Shown: positions 13,359-19,829 of the stretch, one piece after another | How positions within the stretch are numbered: position 1 is the first letter of the stretch | How the letters are laid out: every line of letters begins with the position of its first letter | Origin: Desulfobacterales bacterium | GTDB lineage: Bacteria > Desulfobacterota > Desulfobacteria > Desulfobacterales > 4be13 | Direction of reading: 5' to 3' | Length of the DNA stretch: 21,902 nucleotides | Assembly: GCA_029940115.1 (NCBI GenBank) | Contig: JAOZRQ010000043.1 | Location: 1 to 21,902, forward strand | Program-made: the position numbers and the translations under genes | The notes under the pieces: generated by a model | What the model was told of the DNA's origin: nothing | The model's input: only the letters and a program-made list of their open reading frames with translations | The model's database searches: none

Positions 13359-13456
13359 AGTCTGAAACCATCATCAAAGAAACCCGGTTTCTGGCACGGT
13401 GCCGCGCCATGGAAACCTGATCGCCCAGTCCCCTGAAATCTGAAACCGGGTTTCTT
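13309..13456. repeat. Two family B palindromes, the first overlapping a gene end
   Basis: The units at 13309-13370 and 13376-13456 read aagaaaccyggtttctggca, cggtgccgcgccatggaaac, cygatc..., ctgaaatctgaaaccgggtt. This is the reverse of the orientation at 7993-8270. The first supplies the last codons and stop of the preceding gene. The second is complete, with outer arms AAAGAAACCCGGTTTC and GAAACCGGGTTTCTTT. Confidence 0.88.
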
Positions 13457-13535
13457 TTTCGGATAATGTGTTGACTTTTCGGATAAATGATGATAGAGAT
13501 GTTTGAGATATGAATTCAGGAGCAATTTCAAAGGG

Positions 13536-13656
13536 CTGATTATAACGCTTTTTGGGGAAGCCCTGCCCGTGAACCCAAACATGGGCATTCATTTGCGGCA
13601 AGTGCAAGTGTCAGTATAAGTCCAAGTTCACGGCCTCCCAAATCCGTTATAATCAG
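13536..13656. mobile_element. Family A MITE, copy 3 (121 bp)
   Basis: The ends are ctgattataacgctttttgg (13536 on) and the complement of gattataacggatttgggag (to 13656). A perfect 8-bp direct repeat, tcaaaggg (13528-13535 and 13657-13664), flanks the element. It is shorter than the other copies and has a different core (gtgaac/gttcac near the edges). The right end includes TATAAT (13648-13653). The right copy of the target duplication forms part of the GGGAG Shine-Dalgarno of the gene at 13673. Confidence 0.92.
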
Positions 13657-13672
13657 TCAAAGGGAGAAAATA

Positions 13673-14848
13673 ATGAAGAAAAAAGGAAGCAGACACCATC
13701 TGTCTTTGATCGCCTTACTGGTATGCGGGTGCATGGCTTTGGTCAGTCTGGCACACGCTGACAGCACTTATGTTCCCCCGGGACCGCCCGACAGACCAGC
13801 ATCTTTGGAGGAACCACCGCCTGAGAAGACCGCCTCATCTGTTGTGACCGCACCGCAAACATTGAAAACCGCTGTGAGGCAGACAACAGCCCTGATCAGT
13901 AAGCGCATTGCCAAGGTCATTGCCCCGCGATCTTTCACCGGCAAGACATCCCGAAAGCCTGATGTCAGTCTTGACTTTGATGAATACGGCATGGGAATCT
14001 CCGCAGGGGACGCAGAGCAGAGAAACGGGCTCTGGGCCAACATCGCCATTGGAGAGTCGGAAGATGAACGCTTGCTCACCACAATCGGTTCAGGTGTACG
14101 CTCGACCCTATCATCGGATTCCAAATTTGACCTGAACAATTACATTGTCGGGATTGATCACAAGCTTACAAACAAAACGGTCGTGGGCGTTGCCATATCC
14201 TATGAAAGGGCAGAAGGAACCACCGGTTTCAACGCTGGTGACATGGATTCGGACGGCCTCATCTTTTCCCCGTATTTTGCCACTCTGATACGCGACGCTT
14301 TCAGCTTTGATCTTACCGCAGGTCTCGGGTGGGTTGATGTTGACCAGAAACGGAACAAAGATGGCAGCAAAGTCCCCGGTGCAGGCGTGATCACCGCTTC
14401 CCTCGAATCCAGACGGGTGTTCATTTCGGCTAGTGCAAAAGGATATTATAACCGTGACAGGTGGAATCTGACTGGCAATGTCAGCTATCTTTATGCTGAA
14501 GAGGAGCAACACCCTTTTGAAGAAAGTGATGGCCGCACATATTCCAGAGATGTGCCATCCAACACAACACACTTGGGTCAGATTGGTGTTGGCGGAGAAC
14601 TCAGCTATGTCTTTGACACAATAGAGCCTTATCTGAATGCCGCGTTTGAGTATGATACGACATATGACAAGGACACATCAGGAAGTGAGGATGCCATTTA
14701 CGACCGTAATGGGGTTGTCTTGGGAGCCGGCTTCAGATTCCTGCTGTTCAGCAATGCCCTGGTGGGCGACATTCAGGCCACAAAGGTCTTTGGCCGTGAC
14801 GATTACGACGAGCATTCCATCATGGGCAACCTGCGATTTGAGTTCTGA
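13673..14848 (+). CDS. Outer-membrane beta-barrel (autotransporter-like) protein, paralog 2
   Basis: The protein has 391 residues; GGGAG lies 6 nt before the ATG. A signal peptide (HHLSLIALLVCGCMALVSLA|HADS) is followed by a Pro-rich linker and SSVVTAPQTLKTAVRQTTAL, ISKRIAKVIAP, shared with the paralog at 9739. The barrel strands follow the same order (YGMGISAGDAEQRNGLWANI, NNYIVGIDHKLTNKTVVGVA, FSFDLTAGLGWVDVDQKRN, YDEHSIMGNLRFEF) and end in Phe. Compared with paralog 1 it has an added loop (TTIGSGVRSTLSSDS) before the first long strand pair. A family A element ends 16 bp upstream and may supply its -10 region. The two barrels probably arose by duplication. Confidence 0.88.
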   Translation: MKKKGSRHHLSLIALLVCGCMALVSLAHADSTYVPPGPPDRPASLEEPPPEKTASSVVTAPQTLKTAVRQTTALISKRIAKVIAPRSFTGKTSRKPDVSLDFDEYGMGISAGDAEQRNGLWANIAIGESEDERLLTTIGSGVRSTLSSDSKFDLNNYIVGIDHKLTNKTVVGVAISYERAEGTTGFNAGDMDSDGLIFSPYFATLIRDAFSFDLTAGLGWVDVDQKRNKDGSKVPGAGVITASLESRRVFISASAKGYYNRDRWNLTGNVSYLYAEEEQHPFEESDGRTYSRDVPSNTTHLGQIGVGGELSYVFDTIEPYLNAAFEYDTTYDKDTSGSEDAIYDRNGVVLGAGFRFLLFSNALVGDIQATKVFGRDDYDEHSIMGNLRFEF

Positions 14849-14891
14849 TGGCTGTTGTCCGTTGTTGGTTGTTGTTCGTTGGCTGTTGTCA

Positions 14892-15779
14892 GTGGGCCGC
14901 TGTTCGTGTTCGTTGTCAGTGTGGGCCGTCGTCATCTTTTTGTGGCTCATTGCAGCATGTGGGCCCCTTTTCCAGACGCGGATTGAACGGGCGCATACCA
15001 TCGCCCTTTCCCATGGATGGCAGCCTGTTTTTTTCAAATCAGGCGAATTTGAGCTGCTTGGTTTCATGAAAAATGGGGAAAGAAACCCGGCTTTTTCTGG
15101 CAGGGGAGTCGGCCCATTCGGGAAAAAGCCGGGTTTCTCTGAGAATGCCTTGGTTGTTTACATAGAAGGGGACGGGTTTGCATGGAAGAACAGGGTTGCC
15201 CTCTCAGCGGATCCGACGCCGAAAGATCCGGTGGGGCTGCGGCTGGCGGTCCAAGATCAGGCATCAACGGTGCTTTACTTGGGACGCCCCTGCCACTACA
15301 CAGGCCACACATCTTCAGGATGTCATCCCCGGTACTGGTCCTCCCATCGCTATTCGCCGGAAGTGGTGGGAGCCGTGAGCGATGCCATTGATCAGGCAAA
15401 GGGCATGGTTCAGGCGGCTTGGGTTGATCTGGTGGGATTTTCTGGCGGAGGGGCAGTCGCGGCGCTGCTTGCCGCCCAGCGCGGGGATGTGTTCAGGCTG
15501 ACAACAATAGGAGCCAATCTGGACCACGCGGCATGGACCGCCTATCATCAGGTGACGCCATTGGACGGGTCCCTGAACCCGGCAGACTTTGCCATGCAGT
15601 TGCAGACCGTCCCGCAAATCCATTTTGTCGGCGGGAAGGATATCATTGTCCCAGAATCGGTGGTCAGGGCGTACCGGAACCGCATGACAGATCCGTCCCT
15701 GACCCAGATTCGGGTGATTCCCGAATATGACCATCATTGTTGCTGGGTCCAATCTTGGCATGGGTTGCGGAATCGATAG
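14892..15779 (+). CDS. Alpha/beta-hydrolase lipoprotein with in-frame palindromic insertion
   Basis: The start is uncertain. GTG at 14892 gives MGRCSCSLSVWAVVIFLWLI, AAC, a lipoprotein signal with lipobox IAAC (Cys 23); no Shine-Dalgarno is visible and the upstream sequence is low-complexity gttgtccgttgttgg-type repeat. The body has FELLGFM, LVVYIEGDGFAW, STVLYLGRPCHYT, VDLVGFSGGGAVAALLAAQR (nucleophile Ser in GFSGG), HFVGGKDIIVP (Asp) and EYDHHCCW (His), so all three catalytic residues are in place. Between FMKN and ALVVYIE lie 24 extra residues (GERNPAFSGRGVGPFGKKPG...) encoded by a palindrome. Likely an outer-membrane-anchored esterase or thioesterase-like enzyme; the substrate is unknown. 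Confidence 0.75.
   Translation: MGRCSCSLSVWAVVIFLWLIAACGPLFQTRIERAHTIALSHGWQPVFFKSGEFELLGFMKNGERNPAFSGRGVGPFGKKPGFSENALVVYIEGDGFAWKNRVALSADPTPKDPVGLRLAVQDQASTVLYLGRPCHYTGHTSSGCHPRYWSSHRYSPEVVGAVSDAIDQAKGMVQAAWVDLVGFSGGGAVAALLAAQRGDVFRLTTIGANLDHAAWTAYHQVTPLDGSLNPADFAMQLQTVPQIHFVGGKDIIVPESVVRAYRNRMTDPSLTQIRVIPEYDHHCCWVQSWHGLRNR
15081..15138. repeat. Palindromic element inside a coding region
   Basis: Perfect 17-bp arms, agaaacccggctttttc (15081-15097) and gaaaaagccgggtttct (15122-15138), enclose a 24-bp loop. The reading frame passes through without a stop. Removing 72 bp (15075-15146) would join ATGAAAAAT to GCCTTGGTT and restore a continuous beta strand; short similar sequences (tgaaaaatg and tgagaatg) lie at the two edges. 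The palindrome inside 7293-7416 is related. Confidence 0.9.
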
Positions 15780-15805
15780 TCGGTGGTTGTCTGTTGGCTC
15801 AGAGG

Positions 15806-15840
15806 AAGAAGTTAAGCTTTTTGAAAAAGCTTAGCTTCTT
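15806..15840. repeat. AAGCTT hairpin repeat, second copy
   Basis: AAGAAG-ttAAGCTTTTT-g-AAAAAGCTTag-CTTCTT is a long hairpin between the hydrolase stop and the ompA-like start. It may end transcription of the hydrolase gene; a run of seven T follows 10 bp later, which is too far for a textbook terminator. Confidence 0.75.
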
Positions 15841-15892
15841 TGGGACAATTTTTTTGTTGAAATCTATAACAACCATTATAAAAGGAGGAGTT

Positions 15893-16552
15893 ATGAAGAT
15901 CAAAAAATGGTTTGGGATACTTTCCGGAACAGTGATCATCTGTTGCCTTGCCGCACAGGGATGGGCGGATGACACCGTGAACTTTGGAGATCGGATGCCG
16001 ACGGAGGCGGAGTTGCTTGACGCTTGGGCTCCCGATGATCCGCCTGAAACCGTCCTTCCATCCGAAAATGAGGTGGTCCATCCTGAAGGCCACAAGAGGA
16101 GGGGAATACGGCCAAGAAGCAAAACGGAAGATGGCGCTGTCTCAAGGGGAATACGGCCGACCCCTGTGGTAAACAAGCCTCAAGTGAAGGCGACGCCAGC
16201 CATAAAGCCCCGCCCAAAACCGGTCTCAATGGAGATCACGTTTGAACGGAACTCATACGAACTCACTTGGAATGCGAAGAGAAAGCTTGACGTGGTGGGA
16301 AGGTCTCTGAACACTGACCGTCTCAGGGATTTTTATTTCACCATTGAGGGGCATACCGATGCCTCTGGATCCGATGCGTATAATATGCACCTGTCGAGAC
16401 AACGGGCACAATCGGTGAAGGATTATCTGGTCATCCAGTTCAATGTGGATCCCAACCGGTTGAACGCCATTGGCAAAGGAGAGACTGACCTCCTTCTCGT
16501 AAACAACCCAAATGCGGCTGCAAACCGTCGGGTGAAGATCATCAGAGAATAG
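15893..16552 (+). CDS. OmpA-family peptidoglycan-binding protein
   Basis: The protein has 219 residues. AAAGGAGGAG lies just before the ATG at 15893. A signal peptide (FGILSGTVIICCLAAQGWA|DD) is followed by a linker with a repeated RGIRP motif (RRGIRPRSK and SRGIRPTPV) and a Pro/Lys-rich spacer. The C-terminal OmpA-like domain (residues about 112-219) has ITFERNSYELTWNAKRKLDV, IEGHTDASGSDAYNMHLSRQ, RAQSVKDYL, NRLNAIGKGE and AANRRVKI. The TDxxG..xYN..LS..RA.SV and NRRV positions match the diaminopimelate-binding site. There is no N-terminal barrel, so it is probably a periplasmic or lipid-free anchor between the outer-membrane complex and the wall. Confidence 0.88.
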   Translation: MKIKKWFGILSGTVIICCLAAQGWADDTVNFGDRMPTEAELLDAWAPDDPPETVLPSENEVVHPEGHKRRGIRPRSKTEDGAVSRGIRPTPVVNKPQVKATPAIKPRPKPVSMEITFERNSYELTWNAKRKLDVVGRSLNTDRLRDFYFTIEGHTDASGSDAYNMHLSRQRAQSVKDYLVIQFNVDPNRLNAIGKGETDLLLVNNPNAAANRRVKIIRE

Positions 16553-16563
16553 GTCAGGAGATT

Positions 16564-16647
16564 GAAAATTTCGATCTGTGCGGTTAGGGTGAGCGCCCTG
16601 CGGCCGCAGGCCGCTCACCGCTTACCGCTGGACTAACCGAAATTTTT
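16564..16647. repeat. GC-rich nested palindrome
   Basis: Outer arms aaatttcg/cgaaattt, middle cggttag/ctaaccg, inner ggtgagcg/cgctcacc and gcggccgc in the centre. The GC-rich vocabulary (ggtgagcgg, ccagcgg) also appears in the core of the family A copy at 5500-5678. It abuts the left target duplication of family A copy 4. Confidence 0.65.
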
Positions 16648-16836
16648 CTGATTGTAACGGATTTCGGGGAGACTGCCGATATGACAGCGGATTTTCAGGA
16701 TGAAACGGATATTCCCCTTTCCGCAACCGGACATTTCCGCTCCGGCAGCCGATCCGGAATGACAGAGCATATCCGTTTCATCCTTTCAATCCGTTGTCAT
16801 ATTCACGATCCTCTCCCCAAAATCCGTTATAATCAG
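16648..16836. mobile_element. Family A MITE, copy 4 (189 bp)
   Basis: The ends are ctgattgtaacggatttcgg (16648 on) and the complement of ctgattataacggattttgg (to 16836). Flanks aaattttt (16640-16647) and aatttttt (16837-16844) differ at one position. The core is another palindrome (gatgaaacggatat against atatccgtttcatc). The right end again has TATAAT facing right, but the next start codon (17091) is 254 bp away. Confidence 0.85.
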
Positions 16837-16890
16837 AATTTTTTTTTATCCTGTACGATCGGTTTGGATTGGCAAATTCAATCCGGCATT

Positions 16891-17021
16891 GGTTTCTTGA
16901 CCGAATATGACAGCGGATTTTTGGGATTGAACGGATGCCTTGGCAGAAACCAAGCTTTTCCAAGAAGCTTGGTTTCCTGATCGAATATGACAGCGGATTT
17001 TTGGGATTGAACGGATGCCTT
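16891..17021. repeat. 51-bp direct repeat around an AAGCTT hairpin
   Basis: ggtttcttgaccgaatatga... (16891-16941) recurs as ggtttcctgatcgaatatga... (16971-17021), with two mismatches and an 80-bp period. Between them is gaaaccaagcttttcc aagaagcttggtttc (16946-16976), the third AAGCTT hairpin. The shared part cagcggattttTGGGATTGA resembles the vocabulary of the copy 4 core (gacagcggattttcaggatg). No gene is seen in 16553-17090. Confidence 0.8.
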
Positions 17022-17090
17022 TACTCAGGTATCACCCACAAGGGAAGGGCAATGTGCTTTTTCCGAATCCCGAATTTGAGGAGGTTCATA

Positions 17091-19442
17091 ATGAGAAAAT
17101 GGCTTATCCCCCTGATGGTCTTGGCAATCACCAGCCTTTGGCAATGGCCGGCGGACGCCATCGGTCCCTCGTTGCGCATGAAAACCAAGCCGGTGACCAC
17201 CGCCATCCGCAAAAACATCAGACAGGCCCTGAAACCGACATTCGCCATCCGTTCCCGATATGCGGGAAAGATGACCTCGGTGGCCTTCAGCCGGGATGGG
17301 AAATGGTTTGCGGCCAGTAGCGAGAACGGGAGCGCGCAGGTGTGGGATTTTACCATGGGTCAGAGAAAGAAGAACATGACGGGCCGGTCGCCGGTACTCT
17401 CTGTGGCCCTCTCTCCCGATGGCAGGCTTCTCGCCACGGGTTGCAAAGACGGCACTGTCGGCCTGTGGAACGTGGAGACCGGCGAAAAAATCCGTGACTT
17501 CCGAGGGCATTCCGGGTCGATCTTCAGTGTGGCGATCAACCGAGATGGCCGCTTCTTGGCGACCGCCGGCCGCGATGGCAAAGCCCTGTTGTGGGATTTG
17601 AAAAGGGGTGTCCAAGTCCGAAATCTCGCAGGGCATAGCGGCTCGGTATTCTCTCTTGCATTCAGCCAAAATGACAACAAACTGGTGACAGGAGGTGAGG
17701 ATGGGCAGGTGCGGGTCTGGGACTCGGAGACCGGCGCGAGCATTCTGACGCGGGACTTCCGAGACGGTCCGGTCCGTTCAGTGGCGATCAGTTCGGATGA
17801 CCGATACTTGGCGGTCGGGCTTGGAAAAGGCCGGGTGAAGGTGTGGGATTTTCCCGCCGAACAGGAGGTCTTGTCTGAAAAAGCGCACAAGGGGGCCGTC
17901 CGTAGCGTCTCCATCAGCCCGGACGGGAGAGTCATCGCCACCGCCGGGGATGACAGGTTCTGCCTGTGGTCCCTGCGCGACGGGAAAAGACTGCACGAAT
18001 TTGAGGGACACCACGATGCGGTGAACACCGTCTGCTTCACCAAGGACGGCAAGCGTCTGCTCACGGCAAGCGATGACCGCACCGTAAGGTTCTGGGAACA
18101 GGATTCAGGAAAGGAGATGGCTCGCCTGATCTCCATGCGAGAGGGATGGGGCGTGGTCAGCCCAGAGGGCTATTTCGACGGAACCTTGGACGGGAATGTG
18201 GAAGACCGCCTGGACGCGATCCGATGGAATGCGGAAAACCGATCCTTTGGCGTGGACGGCTTCTTGGAGGGATATTACCGGCCCGCGCTCCTCGGGCGTC
18301 TCATGGCCGACAGAAGCGTGGAACAAAAGAAGAAGGTCCCGGACCTTTCCAAGAAGGAATTCACGCTCCCGCCCACGGTCAGCATCATCAGCCCGACCTC
18401 CGGTTCCCAGACATCTGACCCCATCGTCACCGTCACCATCCAAGCCACGGACCAAGGAGGCGGCATCGATGAAATCCGGCTGTGTCACAACGGCAAAGTT
18501 CTCGACGACACCAATGCCCAGCGTCACCCGATTGGCAAGGAGAGTGAGACAAAAGACTACCACGTCCCCCTGATTGAGGGAAGAAATGCTTTCAGGGCGG
18601 TGGGGTTCAGCAAAGACCGCATCGAAAGCGAATCCGCCGAAGTCGAGATGATTCATGCACCGGTGAGGAGACCGCCGCGGCCGGCCCTGCACTTGGTCAC
18701 CGTGGGGATCAACGAATACAAGGGTCAGGATATTCCAAAACTCGATTTTTGCGTACCTGATGTCAAAGCCATCGCCGCATTCTTTCAAAGCTCCCACGCT
18801 AAACTCTTTGACAGCTTGAACGCCCGTGAACTGGTGGATGAGAAGGCGGATCACCTCTCCATCTACCAGATGATGCAATTCCTTCAAACCATTCCGCCCC
18901 AAGACACCTTGGTCGTTTACTTTGCCGGGCATGGCGAGACCATCGGCGAAGATGAGTGGTATTTCCTCCCCTACGACCTGATGGATGCAGAAGATGAGTC
19001 TTTCCGGAAGGTCGGCATCTCATCAGAGGCGATTCAGTCCTATGTCAAACAGATCCCCGCGAGACGGATCATCGTGCTCATCGATACCTGCAAATCGGGC
19101 GCGGTGCTGGATCTCTTTGAGAGGTATGTGGATCAGTATGCCCTCACCCTTCTCTCCCATGCCACCGGCATTCACCTCGCGGCTGCCGCAGCCAAGGAAC
19201 AGTATGCGAGTGAGTTGACAAAACTGAATCATTCACTCTTCACTTACGCACTGCTCCAAGCCTTTGACGGCAAGGCCGACACCGCCCCTCGGGATGGGGA
19301 TGTCTCGGTGAGTGAGATCTTCAGTTATGTCAAAGAAGTGGTGCCACACTTGATCAAATTCTATGATATCCCCGATCCGCAAACGCCGGTGATCAGCTCC
19401 AGGGGAGAGGATTTCACCGTCGTCACGCTGAAAGATGACTAA
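17091..19442 (+). CDS. Secreted WD40-repeat / caspase-like protease
   Basis: The protein has 783 residues; GAGGAGG precedes the ATG at 17091. A signal peptide (MRKWLIPLMVLAITSLWQWP|ADA) indicates export. Residues about 57-345 are seven WD40 blades (for example GHSGSIFSVAINRDGRFLAT, GRDGKALLWDL), enough for a closed propeller. A linker of the type WGVVSPEGYFDGTLDG follows, then an Ig-like segment (about 422-520) and a C14 caspase-like domain (about 535-783). Its His is in YFAGHGE (about residue 614) and its Cys in LIDTCKSGA (about residue 667; most relatives have DxCHSG). Both catalytic residues are present. Such proteins with a signal peptide probably act in the periplasm or on the surface; substrate unknown. 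Confidence 0.9.
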   Translation: MRKWLIPLMVLAITSLWQWPADAIGPSLRMKTKPVTTAIRKNIRQALKPTFAIRSRYAGKMTSVAFSRDGKWFAASSENGSAQVWDFTMGQRKKNMTGRSPVLSVALSPDGRLLATGCKDGTVGLWNVETGEKIRDFRGHSGSIFSVAINRDGRFLATAGRDGKALLWDLKRGVQVRNLAGHSGSVFSLAFSQNDNKLVTGGEDGQVRVWDSETGASILTRDFRDGPVRSVAISSDDRYLAVGLGKGRVKVWDFPAEQEVLSEKAHKGAVRSVSISPDGRVIATAGDDRFCLWSLRDGKRLHEFEGHHDAVNTVCFTKDGKRLLTASDDRTVRFWEQDSGKEMARLISMREGWGVVSPEGYFDGTLDGNVEDRLDAIRWNAENRSFGVDGFLEGYYRPALLGRLMADRSVEQKKKVPDLSKKEFTLPPTVSIISPTSGSQTSDPIVTVTIQATDQGGGIDEIRLCHNGKVLDDTNAQRHPIGKESETKDYHVPLIEGRNAFRAVGFSKDRIESESAEVEMIHAPVRRPPRPALHLVTVGINEYKGQDIPKLDFCVPDVKAIAAFFQSSHAKLFDSLNARELVDEKADHLSIYQMMQFLQTIPPQDTLVVYFAGHGETIGEDEWYFLPYDLMDAEDESFRKVGISSEAIQSYVKQIPARRIIVLIDTCKSGAVLDLFERYVDQYALTLLSHATGIHLAAAAAKEQYASELTKLNHSLFTYALLQAFDGKADTAPRDGDVSVSEIFSYVKEVVPHLIKFYDIPDPQTPVISSRGEDFTVVTLKDD

Positions 19443-19447
19443 TTGTT

Positions 19448-19542
19448 CCCTTCGACAGGCTCAGGGGACGGGGGGACGGGGGGACGGGGGGACGGGGGAA
19501 ACGGCGGGCAACCGTGCCCTGAGCCCTGAGCTTGTCGAAGGG
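19448..19542. repeat. Hairpin enclosing a G-rich tandem repeat
   Basis: Arms cccttcgacaggctcaggg (19448-19466) and ccctgagcttgtcgaaggg (19524-19542) pair with one mismatch; this arm sequence is a widespread bacterial intergenic hairpin. The loop begins with five G tracts of 4-6 G each, separated by AC (19464-19498), a textbook G-quadruplex pattern on the plus strand. It lies directly after the caspase stop codon and could end transcription or block readthrough. Confidence 0.8.
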
Positions 19543-19567
19543 CGAGTACGGACATGGGCATGGGACT

Positions 19568-19589
19568 CCCCTAAATCCGTTATAATCCG
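19568..19589. repeat. Solo family A end
   Basis: cccctaaatccgttataatc followed by cg matches the right end of family A, including TATAAT. No left partner is visible; the hairpin at 19448-19542 occupies the position where the core would be, so the left end may be lost. Confidence 0.6.
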
Positions 19590-19684
19590 TCAAATTTTGG
19601 CACAATATTTATACTTGATCATTAAGTTTTTTTGAGCTTCAGGCGGTCTCGCACCGCCTAAAGGCGGAACTACGAACTTTACCC

Positions 19685-19810
19685 GTAAATATTCGGTAAA
19701 CCCCGTCCTCGCTCTCGCCGGATTGCCAAATCCGGCGGGATGGGGGGTTCGGATTTGTCAATCCGAACCGAGCGTAGGGGTGAAGTCGACGGGTTTTACC
19801 GAATACTTAC
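19685..19810. mobile_element. Family C inverted-repeat element (126 bp)
   Basis: The ends gtaaatattcggtaaacccc (19685 on) and ggttttaccgaatacttac (to 19810) are terminal inverted repeats of 23 bp with 2 mismatches. A perfect 8-bp direct repeat, ctttaccc, flanks them (19677-19684 and 19811-19818). The core has two hairpins, gccggattgccaaatccggc and ggttcggattt/aatccgaacc. The element ends 19 bp before the next start codon. Confidence 0.9.
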
Positions 19811-19829
19811 CTTTACCCTTACCCTTAAA

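Noticed and set aside
14848..15069. Start codon right after the barrel stop (ATGGCTGTTGTCC) as a separate gene
   Set aside because: The frame is a low-complexity gttgtt repeat and does not join the hydrolase frame.
17091..19442. WD40-caspase as a cytoplasmic anti-phage effector
   Set aside because: It has a clear signal peptide and lies among envelope genes; no defence partner gene is adjacent.
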